Assembly: GCF_003590795.1 (NCBI RefSeq)
Contig: NZ_QYUL01000001.1
Coordinates: 126,501 to 190,500, forward strand
DNA from: Azospirillum cavernae
GTDB lineage: Bacteria > Pseudomonadota > Alphaproteobacteria > Azospirillales > Azospirillaceae
Length of the DNA: 64,000 nt
Direction of reading: 5' to 3'
Part shown: positions 52,275 to 60,750 of the stretch, one piece after another
How the letters are laid out: every line of letters begins with the position of its first letter
Position numbering within the stretch: position 1 is the first letter of the stretch
Notes under the pieces: generated by a model
What the model saw: only the letters and a program-made list of their open reading frames with translations
What the model was told of the DNA's origin: nothing
Databases searched by the model: none
Translations under genes and position numbers: made by a program

Positions 52275-53120
52275 GTGATCGGTCGTCGCGCACTCACAAA
52301 CGCAATTTGGATCGGTCTGACTCTGGCGGCGGTCGCCGCGCCCTTTGCCGCGCGGGCGGCGGGAAATGGAAAAACAATCTGCACGGTCGTTCTCGACGCC
52401 GCGACGGGCGCCCCGCTGTTCCGCCAGGGGCCGTGCGACCGGCGGGTCAGCCCGGCTTCGACCTTCAAGATTCCCCTCGCCTTGATGGGCTACGACGCGG
52501 GCGTTCTGGAAGACGAGCGTCGCCCAAGCTGGGACGGTCGCCCGGAATCGAGCAAAAACCCCGCCGACACGCGCAGCGTCGATCCCACGGCGTGGGAACG
52601 CGACTCGGTGGTCTGGTACTCGCAGGCATTGACCCGCAAGCTGGGGCTGGAGCGGTTCCGCGATTATGTGGAGCGGTTGGGCTACGGGAACCGCGACATC
52701 TCCGGCAATCCCGGCAAGGCGGACGGGCTGACCCACAGTTGGCTGATGTCATCCCTGGCGATTTCGCCCGACGAGCAGGTCCAGTTTCTCCGGCGCTTTC
52801 TCGCCCGCGATCTGCCGGTGTCGCGCCGGGCGCAGGACATGACCGCCGCGATCCTGCCGCAATTCACCGCCGACGACGGCGGGCGCTTCGCCGGGGCCTG
52901 GACCGTCTGGGGCAAGACCGGCAGCGGTTGGATGCGCGACGCCTCGGGCGTCCCGGACCGGAACCGTCCGTTCGGCTGGTTCGTCGGCTGGGCCGAGCGC
53001 GCCGGTGGGCGCGTCGTGTTCGCCCGGCTGGAGATCGGCGTCGCCCCGTCGGCGATGCTGTCCGGCAAGGCCGCGCGGGACGCGTTTCTGGCGGAACTGC
53101 CCAGCATGGCGCGCCCGTAA
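52275..53120 (+). CDS. Class D (OXA-type) beta-lactamase
   Basis: A GTG start at 52275 is preferred: AAGGAGA lies 6-7 bp upstream, and it opens a clean signal peptide (~10-29); an ATG seven codons earlier is in frame. The protein has 281 residues. All class D marks are present: STFK (62-65, with the Lys normally carbamylated), SVV (111-113), YGN (137-139), Trp156 in HSWLMSSLAISPDEQVQFL and KTG (214-216). It hydrolyses beta-lactams in the periplasm via an acyl-serine. No integron or transposase is adjacent, so it looks chromosomal. It is read alone, downstream of the 57-bp hairpin. Confidence 0.93.
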   Translation: MIGRRALTNAIWIGLTLAAVAAPFAARAAGNGKTICTVVLDAATGAPLFRQGPCDRRVSPASTFKIPLALMGYDAGVLEDERRPSWDGRPESSKNPADTRSVDPTAWERDSVVWYSQALTRKLGLERFRDYVERLGYGNRDISGNPGKADGLTHSWLMSSLAISPDEQVQFLRRFLARDLPVSRRAQDMTAAILPQFTADDGGRFAGAWTVWGKTGSGWMRDASGVPDRNRPFGWFVGWAERAGGRVVFARLEIGVAPSAMLSGKAARDAFLAELPSMARP

Positions 53121-53353
53121 CACCCCTTGCCTCGCGACGACCGGGAATGGCGCCCACGCGCCGATCCCGGCGGTGGAGCGGTCGAAGGAGTCTCGCTGAG
53201 CTTTGATGAAGGTTGGTCCTTTCCGTATGTCCTCCTGGTTTCCCCCAATAGAGATTCGCAATGGGCGTGAAACAATTGGCTAAGCGAATCATTCGCGCAT
53301 CATCATAATTTGGGTGCGCTGAAGGATTGCAATTCGCCGAAGGGGAAAGAGGA

Positions 53354-54082
53354 ATGGCAAAGAACACGCTGATTGCGATTGCCGCACTCGCGTCTGCGGC
53401 AATCGCCGCCACAGCCAAGGCGGAAACGCTGAAAATCTACAGCGTTGAGGCGCCGCCGATGACGATGGAGGCTCCAACGGAACGCGGCTTCGTGGCTGAC
53501 ATCACCATTGAGGCTCTCAAAAGGGCGGGTTATGAGGCCGAGATGATCTTCATCCCATGGCGGCGCGGCCAGCAGGAGGTCGCCGAAGGTGAAAATCTGC
53601 TGATTATCCCCTTCGCGCGGAGCGCGGCCCGTGAAGCCCAGTACACATGGATTGCGCCCATCTTTGCTATGGAGCGCAGCTTCGCCACGCTTGGCAAGCC
53701 GGTCGACAGTTTCGATCAAGCGAAGGCTGAATTGAAAAACATCCTTGTTGGGCAGGGGACCGCCCAAGAGGATCTTTTGAAGAGCAAAGGCTTTCCGCCG
53801 AGTCAGATGCAAATTGTGCGGGTCGGTCAGAATGAAACGGATCTGCTTGGCATGGAGCGGGCCGACGCGTGGTTCAACGGCACCCCGGAAACCTTGTGGA
53901 AATGGAAAAAGTCTGGACGGACGGAAAAACTGACCATCGGCAAGGGCGTTGCGTCGAACGACGTCTATATCGGCTGTTCGCTGAAATGTTCCCCGGAGAT
54001 TGTCGGAAAACTGCAAACGGCGGTTAAGTCCATGGTCGAGGATGGCTCTGTGCAACGCCTGACCGACAAATATCTGAAATAA
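53354..54082 (+). CDS. Periplasmic solute-binding protein, family 3 type
   Basis: The start is MAKNTLIAI at 53354 with GAGGA just upstream. The protein has 242 residues with a signal peptide (~1-23, cut near AKA-ET). It is a small SBP_bac_3-like fold: LKIYSVEAPPMTMEAPTERGFVADITIEALKRAGYEAEMIFIPWRRGQQEV, then ADAWFNGTPETLWKWKK and CSLKCSPEIVGKLQTAVKSMVEDGSVQRLTDKYLK. Many such single proteins lacking transporter genes serve as sensors or scavengers for amino acids or polar compounds. No permease or ATPase gene is near. The ligand is unknown. Confidence 0.82.
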   Translation: MAKNTLIAIAALASAAIAATAKAETLKIYSVEAPPMTMEAPTERGFVADITIEALKRAGYEAEMIFIPWRRGQQEVAEGENLLIIPFARSAAREAQYTWIAPIFAMERSFATLGKPVDSFDQAKAELKNILVGQGTAQEDLLKSKGFPPSQMQIVRVGQNETDLLGMERADAWFNGTPETLWKWKKSGRTEKLTIGKGVASNDVYIGCSLKCSPEIVGKLQTAVKSMVEDGSVQRLTDKYLK

Positions 54083-54258
54083 GATCGTCGGGGGCATCGG
54101 CAAAGGCGTCGCGCGCGCTTCGGGCCGATTCACCCCCTTGCGTCGCGGCGATCCCGCGCGTATAAGGCGTTCCTTCCACGAGCGGCGAGGCTAGGCTGAA
54201 AGGCCAGGGCATGCCCAACCGTCCGATGGAAGTCGACCCTATCCGATAGGAACCCAAA

Positions 54259-54459
54259 ATGCCCAAGCTGAAGACCAAGAGCGGCGCCAAGAAGCGTTTC
54301 AAGGTGACTGCCTCCGGCAAGGTCCGCGCCCAGGCGGCCTACAAGCGCCACTGCCTCGAGCAGAAGTCTCCGACCATGAAGCGCAACGCGCGCGGCATGA
54401 TGACTCTGTGCGACTCCAACGCCCGTACGGTGTTGAAGAACTGGCTGCGCAACGCCTGA
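54259..54459 (+). CDS. rpmI: 50S ribosomal protein L35
   Basis: The protein has 66 residues, the expected length. It begins [20 protein letters not shown] and is very basic, with the usual R(x)hCLEQKS and LKNWLRNA end. The ATG follows a GGAACCC region. It is the first gene of the L35-L20 pair; infC, the usual partner, is not upstream here. The 176-bp leader may hold an L20 autoregulation site, but no pseudoknot was identified. Confidence 0.97.
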   Translation: MPKLKTKSGAKKRFKVTASGKVRAQAAYKRHCLEQKSPTMKRNARGMMTLCDSNARTVLKNWLRNA

Positions 54460-54479
54460 TACTGGGAAGGATCTGAACT

Positions 54480-54851
54480 ATGGCTCGTGTTAAGCGCGGC
54501 GTCACCACGCACGCCCGTCACCGCAAGATTCTGAAGCTCGCCAAGGGCTATCGGGGTCGCAATTCCAAGAACTTCCGCATTGCGATCGAGAAGGTCGAAA
54601 AGGCGCTTCGTTACGCCTACCGCGACCGTCGCAACAAGAAGCGCGATTTCCGTGGCTTGTGGATCCAGCGCATCAACGCTGGCGTTCGGCAGTATGGCCT
54701 GACCTACTCGCGCTTCATCAACGGCATCAAGATGGCCGGCATCGAGATCGACCGCAAGGTCCTGTCCGATCTGGCCGCCCGTGAGCCGGAAGCCTTTAAG
54801 ACCTTGGTGGACAAGGCCCAGGCCGCGCTCGCCTCCAAGGCCGCCGCGTAA
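54480..54851 (+). CDS. rplT: 50S ribosomal protein L20
   Basis: The protein has 123 residues, normal for L20. It has the N-terminal arm [43 protein letters not shown] and [52 protein letters not shown]. It is needed for 50S assembly and, in other bacteria, represses its own operon. It is 20 bp after rpmI, with GGAAGGA before the ATG and a terminator before pheS. Confidence 0.98.
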   Translation: MARVKRGVTTHARHRKILKLAKGYRGRNSKNFRIAIEKVEKALRYAYRDRRNKKRDFRGLWIQRINAGVRQYGLTYSRFINGIKMAGIEIDRKVLSDLAAREPEAFKTLVDKAQAALASKAAA

Positions 54852-54901
54852 GGCGTTCGCGACCCGTTCGCAGACGCTTTTTCAGGCGCCAAGTGCTAGA
54901 G

Positions 54902-54936
54902 AAGGGAGCCGGGCCGTTGGGTCCGGCTCCCTTTTT
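54902..54936 (+). terminator. Rho-independent terminator/attenuator between rplT and pheS
   Basis: AAGGGAGCCGG (54902-54912) pairs with CCGGCTCCCTT (54923-54933) and runs into TTTTT. It would end the ribosomal-protein transcript; since pheS starts 41 bp later it may also act as an attenuator for pheST. Confidence 0.9.
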
Positions 54937-54977
54937 GTTTCCATTCCGATTTTTCCCCACGCTTGCCGGGAACCGCC

Positions 54978-56060
54978 ATGCTCGACGCGCTGAAAGACGA
55001 ACTCCTGTCGCTGGTCAACGCCGCCGCCGATCTTCCGGCGCTGGACGAGGTGCGCGTGAACGCGCTTGGCAAGAAGGGGCGCATCACCGGCTTTATGAAG
55101 GAGCTGGGCGGCCTGTCGCCGGACGAGCGCAAGGAGCGCGGTCAGGCGCTGAACGCGCTGAAGGACGTGATCGCGCAGGCGCTGGACGCCCGCAAGCTTG
55201 ACCTCGCCGCCGCCCACATGAAGGCGCGGCTGGAGGCCGAGCGCGTGGACGTCACCCTGCCGATCCGCCCGGAGACGGAGGGCCGCATCCACCCGATCAG
55301 CCAGACGATGGACGAGATGATCGCCATCTTCGCCGAGATGGGCTTCTCCGTCGCCGAAGGGCCGGACATCGAGGATGATTTCCACAACTTCACCGCCCTG
55401 AATTTCCCGGTCGGCCACCCGGCGCGCGACATGCACGACACCTTCTATCTGCCCGATGCGCCCTCAGAAAATGGCGATGGAAAAAAGATGCTGCTGCGCA
55501 CCCACACCAGCCCGGTGCAGGTCCGCACCATGCTGAACAAAAAGCCGCCGATCCGCATCATCGCGCCGGGCCGGACCTATCGCTCCGACTACGACATGAC
55601 GCACACCCCGATGTTCCACCAGATCGAGGGGTTGGTGATCGACGAGGCGACCAACATGGGCCACCTGAAGGGGTGTCTGGTGGAGTTCTGCCGCGCCTTC
55701 TTCGACGTGGACGATCTGCCGCTGCGCTTCCGCCCCAGCTTCTTCCCCTTCACCGAACCGTCGGCGGAGGTGGACATCGGCTGCCTGCGCAAGGGCGGCG
55801 AGCTGAAGCTGGGCAATTACGGCGATTGGCTGGAGATTCTCGGCTGCGGCATGGTTCACCCCAACGTGCTGGAAGCCTGCGGCATCGACAGCACGAAATA
55901 CCAGGGCTTCGCCTTCGGCATGGGGGTGGAGCGCGTCGCCATGCTGAAATACGGCATCCCCGATCTGCGCACCTTCTTTGAAGCCGATCTGCGTTGGCTG
56001 AAGCATTACGGCTTCGTCCCGCTCGACATTCCCAACATCGCCCACGGCCTGACGCGATAA
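54978..56060 (+). CDS. pheS: Phenylalanyl-tRNA synthetase alpha subunit
   Basis: The start is [13 protein letters not shown] at 54978. The protein has 360 residues. It has the N-terminal coiled coil, then the catalytic core with [40 protein letters not shown], motif 2 [23 protein letters not shown], and motif 3 [22 protein letters not shown]. With PheT it forms the alpha2beta2 enzyme that charges tRNA-Phe. pheT follows after 12 bp. Confidence 0.97.
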   Translation: MLDALKDELLSLVNAAADLPALDEVRVNALGKKGRITGFMKELGGLSPDERKERGQALNALKDVIAQALDARKLDLAAAHMKARLEAERVDVTLPIRPETEGRIHPISQTMDEMIAIFAEMGFSVAEGPDIEDDFHNFTALNFPVGHPARDMHDTFYLPDAPSENGDGKKMLLRTHTSPVQVRTMLNKKPPIRIIAPGRTYRSDYDMTHTPMFHQIEGLVIDEATNMGHLKGCLVEFCRAFFDVDDLPLRFRPSFFPFTEPSAEVDIGCLRKGGELKLGNYGDWLEILGCGMVHPNVLEACGIDSTKYQGFAFGMGVERVAMLKYGIPDLRTFFEADLRWLKHYGFVPLDIPNIAHGLTR

Positions 56061-56072
56061 GGAGCCGGTTCC

Positions 56073-58484
56073 ATGAAGTTCACGCTGTCCTGGCTGAAGG
56101 ACCATCTGGAAACCGAGGCTTCGCTCGACCAGATCACGGAAAAGCTGACCGCCCTTGGCCTTGAGGTCGAAGGCGTTCAGGACCGCTCGAAAGAGCTGGC
56201 GCCGTTCCGCGTCGCCCATGTCGTGTCGGCGGACAAGCACCCCGACGCCGACAAGCTGCGCGTGCTGGTGGTGGACACCGGAACGGAAAAGCTTCAGGTC
56301 GTCTGCGGCGCGCCCAACGCGCGCGCCGGGCTGAAGGGCGTTTTCGCGGCGGAGGGGGCCTACATCCCCGGCTCCGACATCACGCTGAAGAAGGGCGTCA
56401 TCCGGGGCGTCGAATCCAACGGCATGATGTGCTCCAAGCGCGAGTTGAAGCTGTCGGACGAGCATGACGGCATCATCGAGTTGCCGGACGACGCGCCGGT
56501 CGGCGCGAGCTACGCCGATTACGCGGGCTTGAGCGATCCGGTGATCGACATCAACCTCACCCCCGACCGCGCCGATTGCGCCGGGGTGCGCGGCATCGCC
56601 CGCGATCTGGCGGCGGCTGGTTTGGGCCGCCTGAAGCCGCTGGCCGAGGGCCGCCTGAACGCCGCCCCGGTGGCCGGATCCTTCCCCAGCCCCATCGGCG
56701 TGACCATCGAGGCGCTGGACGCCTGCCCGCTGTATGTCGGGCGGACCATCCGGGGGGTGACGAACGGCCCGTCGCCGCAATGGATGCAGGACAAGCTGCT
56801 GGCCATCGGCCTGCGCCCGATTTCGGCGCTGGTGGACATCACCAACTACGTCACCTTCGACGTGGCGCGCCCGCTGCACGCCTTTGACGCCGACAAGGTC
56901 AAGGGCGGAATCGTCGTCCGCATGGCGCGCGAGGGCGAGAGCCTGACCGCGCTGAACGGCAAGGACTACGCGCTCGATCCGTCGATGGTGGTCATCGCCG
57001 ATCACGAACGGGCCGAAGCGCTGGGCGGCATCATCGGCGGCGAGGATTCGGGCTGCACCGAAACCACCACCACCCTGTTCCTGGAAGCGGCGATCTTCGA
57101 CACCGTGCGCGTGGCCCAGGCCGGGCGGCGGCTGGGCGTCGAATCCGACGCCCGCTATCGGTTGGAGCGCGGCGTCGATCCGGCGGCGGTGGTCGAGGGG
57201 GTGGAGCGCGCCACCCGCCTGATTCTGGAGATCTGCGGCGGCGAGGCCTCCGATCTGGTGATCGCCGGGGCGGAGCCGAACTGGCGCCGGACGCTGACCC
57301 TGCGTCCGGGCCGGGTCAAGAGCCTGGGCGGGGTCGATCTGAACCACGACCAGCAGACCCGCATCCTGACCGACCTTGGCTTCACCATCGAGGGCGAGGA
57401 GGATGACGGCAGCTTGCGCGTCGGCGTCCCGTCCTGGCGGGCCGACGTCCATGGCGAAGCCGATCTGGTGGAAGAGGTGCTGCGCGTCAACGGCTTTGAC
57501 GCCATCCCGGCGACGCCGCTGCCGCGCGACACCGTGCTGGCCCGCCCGGCGCTGGCGCTCAAGCAACGCCGCGTCGCCTCCGCCCGCCGGGCGCTGGCCG
57601 CGCGCGGCCTGTCGGAAGCGGTGACGTGGTCCTTTCTGGCCTCGGCCACGGCGGCTTTGTTCGGCGCGTCCCATGAGGGGCTGCGGTTGGTCAACCCGAT
57701 CAGCAGCGATCTGGACGTGATGCGCCCGTCGATCCTGCCCAACCTGATCCAGGCGGCGGGCCGCAACGCCGATCGCGGTTACGCCGACGTCCGCCTGTTC
57801 GAGGTCGGCGCGGCCTTCCGCAGCCCGGCCCCCGATGGGCAGGACAGCGTCGCGGCGGGCATCCGCGCGGGCGCCGCCGTGCCGCGCCATTGGGCGGAAA
57901 AGACCCGTCCGGTGGACGTGTTCGACGCCAAGGCCGACGCGCTGGCGGCGTTGGAGGCGGCGGGCGCGCCGACCGCTAACCTGCAAGTCACCGCCGACGC
58001 CCCCGCCTGGTACCATCCGGGCCGGTCGGGCGTGCTGCGGCTTGGCCCCACGGTGATGGCCCGCTTTGGCGAGATCCACCCGTCGGTGCTCGACACGCTG
58101 GGCGTCAAGGGTCCGGTGGTCGGGTTCGAGGTGATGCTCGACGCCATCCCGCTGCCCAAGAAAAAGGGCGGCACCGCCAAGCCGATGGTCCAACTCTCCG
58201 CCTTCCAACCGATCGAGCGCGATTTCGCCTTCCTCGTCGGCCAGGATGTGGAGGCCGACAAGATCCTGCGCGCGGCCAAGGGCGCCGACAAGGCGCTGGT
58301 GAAGGACGCCACGCTGTTCGACGTCTACCAGGGCATGGGCGTCGGCGAGGGCCGCAAATCCGTCGCCGTCTCCGTCACCTACCAACCGACCACCGCGACC
58401 CTGACGGACGAGGCCATCGAGGCCATCGGCCAAAAGATCGTCGCGGCGGTCATCAAGGCGACCGGCGGCTCCCTGCGCGGGTGA
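56073..58484 (+). CDS. pheT: Phenylalanyl-tRNA synthetase beta subunit
   Basis: The protein has 803 residues with GATAAGGAGCC before the ATG. Its domains in order: N-terminal FTLSWLKDHLE, an EMAP/tRNA-binding OB fold (FRVAHVVSADKHPDADKLRVLVVDTGTEKLQVVCGAPNARAG), B3/4 editing domain (ADCAGVRGIARDLAAAGLGRL...), B5 (GRVKSLGGVDLNHDQQTRILTDLGF), a synthetase-like core and the C-terminal anticodon-binding ferredoxin fold (DFAFLVGQDVEADKI...). The beta subunit edits mischarged Tyr and binds tRNA. A terminator follows at 37 bp. Confidence 0.97.
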   Translation: MKFTLSWLKDHLETEASLDQITEKLTALGLEVEGVQDRSKELAPFRVAHVVSADKHPDADKLRVLVVDTGTEKLQVVCGAPNARAGLKGVFAAEGAYIPGSDITLKKGVIRGVESNGMMCSKRELKLSDEHDGIIELPDDAPVGASYADYAGLSDPVIDINLTPDRADCAGVRGIARDLAAAGLGRLKPLAEGRLNAAPVAGSFPSPIGVTIEALDACPLYVGRTIRGVTNGPSPQWMQDKLLAIGLRPISALVDITNYVTFDVARPLHAFDADKVKGGIVVRMAREGESLTALNGKDYALDPSMVVIADHERAEALGGIIGGEDSGCTETTTTLFLEAAIFDTVRVAQAGRRLGVESDARYRLERGVDPAAVVEGVERATRLILEICGGEASDLVIAGAEPNWRRTLTLRPGRVKSLGGVDLNHDQQTRILTDLGFTIEGEEDDGSLRVGVPSWRADVHGEADLVEEVLRVNGFDAIPATPLPRDTVLARPALALKQRRVASARRALAARGLSEAVTWSFLASATAALFGASHEGLRLVNPISSDLDVMRPSILPNLIQAAGRNADRGYADVRLFEVGAAFRSPAPDGQDSVAAGIRAGAAVPRHWAEKTRPVDVFDAKADALAALEAAGAPTANLQVTADAPAWYHPGRSGVLRLGPTVMARFGEIHPSVLDTLGVKGPVVGFEVMLDAIPLPKKKGGTAKPMVQLSAFQPIERDFAFLVGQDVEADKILRAAKGADKALVKDATLFDVYQGMGVGEGRKSVAVSVTYQPTTATLTDEAIEAIGQKIVAAVIKATGGSLRG

Positions 58485-58520
58485 TTTTGGGCGTGGGGTG
58501 AGAGGGGATTGGGTTCAGAA

Positions 58521-58551
58521 AGGCTCCCGCCGGTGGCGGGAGCCTTTTTTT
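58521..58551 (+). terminator. Rho-independent terminator after pheT
   Basis: AGGCTCCCGCC (58521-58531) pairs with GGCGGGAGCCT (58535-58545) with a GGT loop and is followed by seven T. It separates the pheST operon from the peptide locus. Confidence 0.95.
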
Positions 58552-58602
58552 GTGACTCGACGATCAACGACGCGCAGGACAATCAATTTTAGCAGAGGAG
58601 TG

Positions 58603-58643
58603 ATTGCACCAATAGCAATCTATGAGATTGTTATTGGTGCAAT
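58603..58643 (+). promoter_or_regulatory. 41-bp inverted repeat: likely operator/promoter of the peptide locus
   Basis: ATTGCACCAATAGCAATC (58603-58620) is inverted at GATTGTTATTGGTGCAAT (58626-58643) with one G/T mismatch and loop TATGA. It is followed at once by a TATAAA-like -10 (58643-58648). Half-sites of ACCAAT/ATTGGT type inside long dyads are the sort of site bound by GntR/MocR-family regulators, and a MocR gene ends this locus. The stretch is clearly more AT-rich than its surroundings. It lies 93 bp before the small gene's ATG, so a role in transcription rather than translation is likely. Confidence 0.65.
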
Positions 58644-58735
58644 ATAAAACTTGAAACTGTGTGCCGCCAATGAAAAAATCACTCTCGTGATCGGCAGTTG
58701 GTGTCGATCACCTTGGAGCAGAGGAGAGCAGGGAC

Positions 58736-58801
58736 ATGAACATCAAGAAGATTTCCACTCCGGTGAAGGTTCGTTCGGTCAAAGGCGCCACCTGCGGCTG
58801 A
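58736..58801 (+). CDS. Candidate RiPP precursor peptide (21 aa, ends Ala-Thr-Cys-Gly)
   Basis: A strong site GAGGAGAGCAGGGAC precedes ATG 58736. The product begins MNIKKISTPVK, is basic in the middle (VRSVKG) and ends GATCG, with a single Cys as penultimate residue. It is followed within 12 bp by a terminator hairpin and then by an enzyme with a peptide-binding-like N-terminal domain. A very short, well-initiated gene, basic leader-like region and lone Cys at the C-terminus are the normal marks of a ribosomal precursor peptide; the Cys is the obvious modification site. No homologue is recognised. It is not a leader attenuator in the amino-acid operon sense because it has no run of one amino acid. 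Confidence 0.7.
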   Translation: MNIKKISTPVKVRSVKGATCG

Positions 58802-58812
58802 TCGGTGATGAT

Positions 58813-58843
58813 GACGCCTCGATGAGAATCGAGGCGTCTTTTT
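58813..58843 (+). terminator. Partial terminator between precursor peptide and oxidase genes
   Basis: GACGCCTCGAT (58813-58823) pairs exactly with ATCGAGGCGTC (58828-58838), followed by TTTTT. Such a hairpin directly after a precursor gene commonly lowers read-through so that peptide mRNA greatly exceeds enzyme mRNA. The oxidase ATG is 19 bp downstream, so the enzyme must depend on read-through. Confidence 0.9.
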
Positions 58844-58861
58844 ACTTCATGGGGGTGCGCG

Positions 58862-59887
58862 ATGACCTATGCGTGGACGCAGCGGCTTGACAAGGATTGG
58901 ACCAGCGTTCCGAAACTGCGGCACAACCTGTGGACAAGCTTTGAGGACACCCCAGAGACCACCTATCTGACCGTCAGCCATGGCAAGTTTGCGGTGCCGA
59001 CGGCAGAGGCTCAGCTCTTTTTGAAAATGCGCGGCTTTTGCACCGGCCATCACAGCCGTTCGGAGGTCATCCGGCGGAGCGGATTGGAAGCGGATCGCGC
59101 GGAAAACATCCTGTCATCCCTTGAAGAGGCCGGGGTGTTCCGCCCCGCCTACCAACCGTTTCAAGCGCTCGACGCCGCGAACCTCCGCGAGACGCTGTTG
59201 AGCGCCTGCCGAATCTGGTCGGAGCAGATGGCGGAAACCAACATTGCGGTCGACATCATGGCGGGGAAAGGCACACCGCAAACGGTGATCGGCTGGATGT
59301 TGGAAACCTACCACTACATTCGGACCTTTCCCGAGGCGATTCAGGTTGCCGCCGACGCGGCGGATGGCGAGTTGCGTGAAACGCTGCACGCTTACGCCGC
59401 GCAGGAGCGGGGGCATGAAGCCTTCGTGCTGCGGACGCTGCGCGGTCTTGGCCTGGATACGGCGGAGGTGGAGAGCAGCGTTCCGTTGGTTTCGACCCGG
59501 CTGATCGACCTGCTGATGCGCGAAATGTTCGCCGAAACGCCTTGTTCCGCGCTGCTGCTGGCCCGCATCGTCGAGGCTGCGGAATTGGATGACGAGGACA
59601 TCGGCGCTTTTCAAGCGGCGGTCGCCCGCCAATATGGTTTTCCAGACGACGCGCTGGAACCCTTCTTTGAACATTCCCGTATTGACGAAGGGTTGGGACA
59701 CGCGTTGTTGGCCGAACGCAACCAACATCTCATCACCGTGGGCAGCGAAGCCGCCCTGCACCGGCTGGTCAATCGCTTGCACGACATCAAGCACGCTTTC
59801 GATCTTCAAAAGCTGGAGATCGTTCATTATTACAACAATGTCGGGAATTATGTTCCGCGTCAATTTGTGGATTATTTCGCAATTTGA
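58862..59887 (+). CDS. Heme-oxygenase-like di-metal oxidase with N-terminal RRE/PqqD-like domain
   Basis: The protein has 341 residues; GGGGGTG precedes the ATG. Residues ~33-95 (YLTVSHGKFAVPTAEAQLFLKMRGFCTGHHS...GLEADRAENILSSLEEAGVFRP) have the strand-strand-helix-helix-winged pattern of PqqD-like RiPP recognition elements or a winged helix. Residues ~105-325 are an all-helical heme-oxygenase-like fold (PqqC/TenA/CADD superfamily) with a di-metal ligand set: E148-x2-H151 (ETYH), E182-x2-H185 (ERGH) and D275/E276...H280 (DEGLGH). Such enzymes use Fe2 or Fe/Mn and O2 for oxidation or C-C/C-S cleavage. Reading: it binds the 21-residue peptide through its N-terminus and oxidises its C-terminal Cys region. 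That substrate assignment is inferred from context. A simple TenA thiaminase is unlikely given the fused domain. Confidence 0.8.
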   Translation: MTYAWTQRLDKDWTSVPKLRHNLWTSFEDTPETTYLTVSHGKFAVPTAEAQLFLKMRGFCTGHHSRSEVIRRSGLEADRAENILSSLEEAGVFRPAYQPFQALDAANLRETLLSACRIWSEQMAETNIAVDIMAGKGTPQTVIGWMLETYHYIRTFPEAIQVAADAADGELRETLHAYAAQERGHEAFVLRTLRGLGLDTAEVESSVPLVSTRLIDLLMREMFAETPCSALLLARIVEAAELDDEDIGAFQAAVARQYGFPDDALEPFFEHSRIDEGLGHALLAERNQHLITVGSEAALHRLVNRLHDIKHAFDLQKLEIVHYYNNVGNYVPRQFVDYFAI

Positions 59888-59910
59888 CGCCTTGTCCGAA
59901 AGGGTCGAGG

Positions 59911-60684
59911 ATGACGTCGTTCAGCCTGGATTTTTATCTTGTCGCCTTGGTCACGCTGTTCTTCATCGCCCTTTTGAAGGGGGCGTTCGGCGGGGGCTTC
60001 GCGCTGATCGGCGTTCCGATGCTGTCGCTGTACATTCCGCCGATCCAGGCGGCGGCGATCATCGCTCCCTTGGTCTGCCTGATGGACATTTTCGCCCTGG
60101 CGGCCTATCCGCCGCGCACCTGGGACACCCGGCATCTGAAACGGTTGATCCCTGGCGCGCTTGCCGGAATGGCCGTCGGGGCGCTGCTGCTTGGCAAGGC
60201 CCCCGGCGACCTGATCGGCCTTCTGGTCGGTTTTATCGCTGTCGCTTTTTCCGCGCAATGGCTGGCCGCTCGATTCGGGCTTCTGCGCTCCTCCGCCGCT
60301 TCGATGGCTCCGGGGTTGGAGGGGGGGTATTTTTGGGGGGGTGTGTCGGGCTTCACCAGCTTGCTCGCTCACGCTGGCGGCCCACCGCTTTCGGTCTATC
60401 TCTTACCGCAGGGGTTGCCGAAGACAGCGTTGGCGGGCACGCAAACCGTCTTTTTCACCGTTGGAAACTATGCCAAGTTGTTGCCCTATCTTTTCCTCGG
60501 GCAACTGGACGCCCCGACGTGGAAGGCGGTGGCGCTGATCGCGCCGGTGGTGCCGCTGGGGGTCGGTGTCGGTCGGCTGCTGCACAAGCGTCTGGACCAG
60601 AATGCGATTTACCTTGTTTGCTACCTTCTTGTCTTCCTGGCTGGATGCAACATGGTCTTTGACGTCGCGGTTCAGCATCTGTGA
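59911..60684 (+). CDS. TSUP (TauE/SafE)-family membrane exporter
   Basis: The start is MTSFSLDFYL at 59911, 24 bp after the oxidase stop, with GGGTCGAGG upstream; an ATG nine codons earlier is in the same frame. The protein has 257 residues with about 7-8 transmembrane helices. The internal duplication typical of TSUP is visible: LLKGAFGGGFALIGVPMLSLYIPPIQAAAIIAPLVCLMDIFAL and its echo GGVSGFTSLLAHAGGPPLSVYLLPQGLPKTALAGTQTVFF. Family members export or take up sulfite, sulfonates (sulfoacetate, sulfolactate) and some organic acids. Its place behind a Cys-peptide oxidase suggests export of a sulfur-containing product. Confidence 0.88.
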   Translation: MTSFSLDFYLVALVTLFFIALLKGAFGGGFALIGVPMLSLYIPPIQAAAIIAPLVCLMDIFALAAYPPRTWDTRHLKRLIPGALAGMAVGALLLGKAPGDLIGLLVGFIAVAFSAQWLAARFGLLRSSAASMAPGLEGGYFWGGVSGFTSLLAHAGGPPLSVYLLPQGLPKTALAGTQTVFFTVGNYAKLLPYLFLGQLDAPTWKAVALIAPVVPLGVGVGRLLHKRLDQNAIYLVCYLLVFLAGCNMVFDVAVQHL

Positions 60685-60750
60685 GTCCAGCGACGACTCT
60701 GCCCGGCTGATTTTTGAGAGGTCGGATTCGACCGTCGATGCGGCGCGGAC

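Noticed and set aside
55464..58433. 989-codon minus-strand frame opposite pheS/pheT
   Set aside because: It is the shadow of the synthetase genes, low complexity and without any motif.
58651..58890. 79-codon plus frame across the precursor peptide and terminator
   Set aside because: It has no ribosome site, runs through a terminator hairpin and into the oxidase start; the 21-codon frame has the proper start signals.
58862..59887. TenA-type thiaminase or PqqC itself
   Set aside because: The fused RRE-like N-terminus, ExxH-type metal ligands and lack of thiamine or pqq genes argue for a di-metal oxidase instead.
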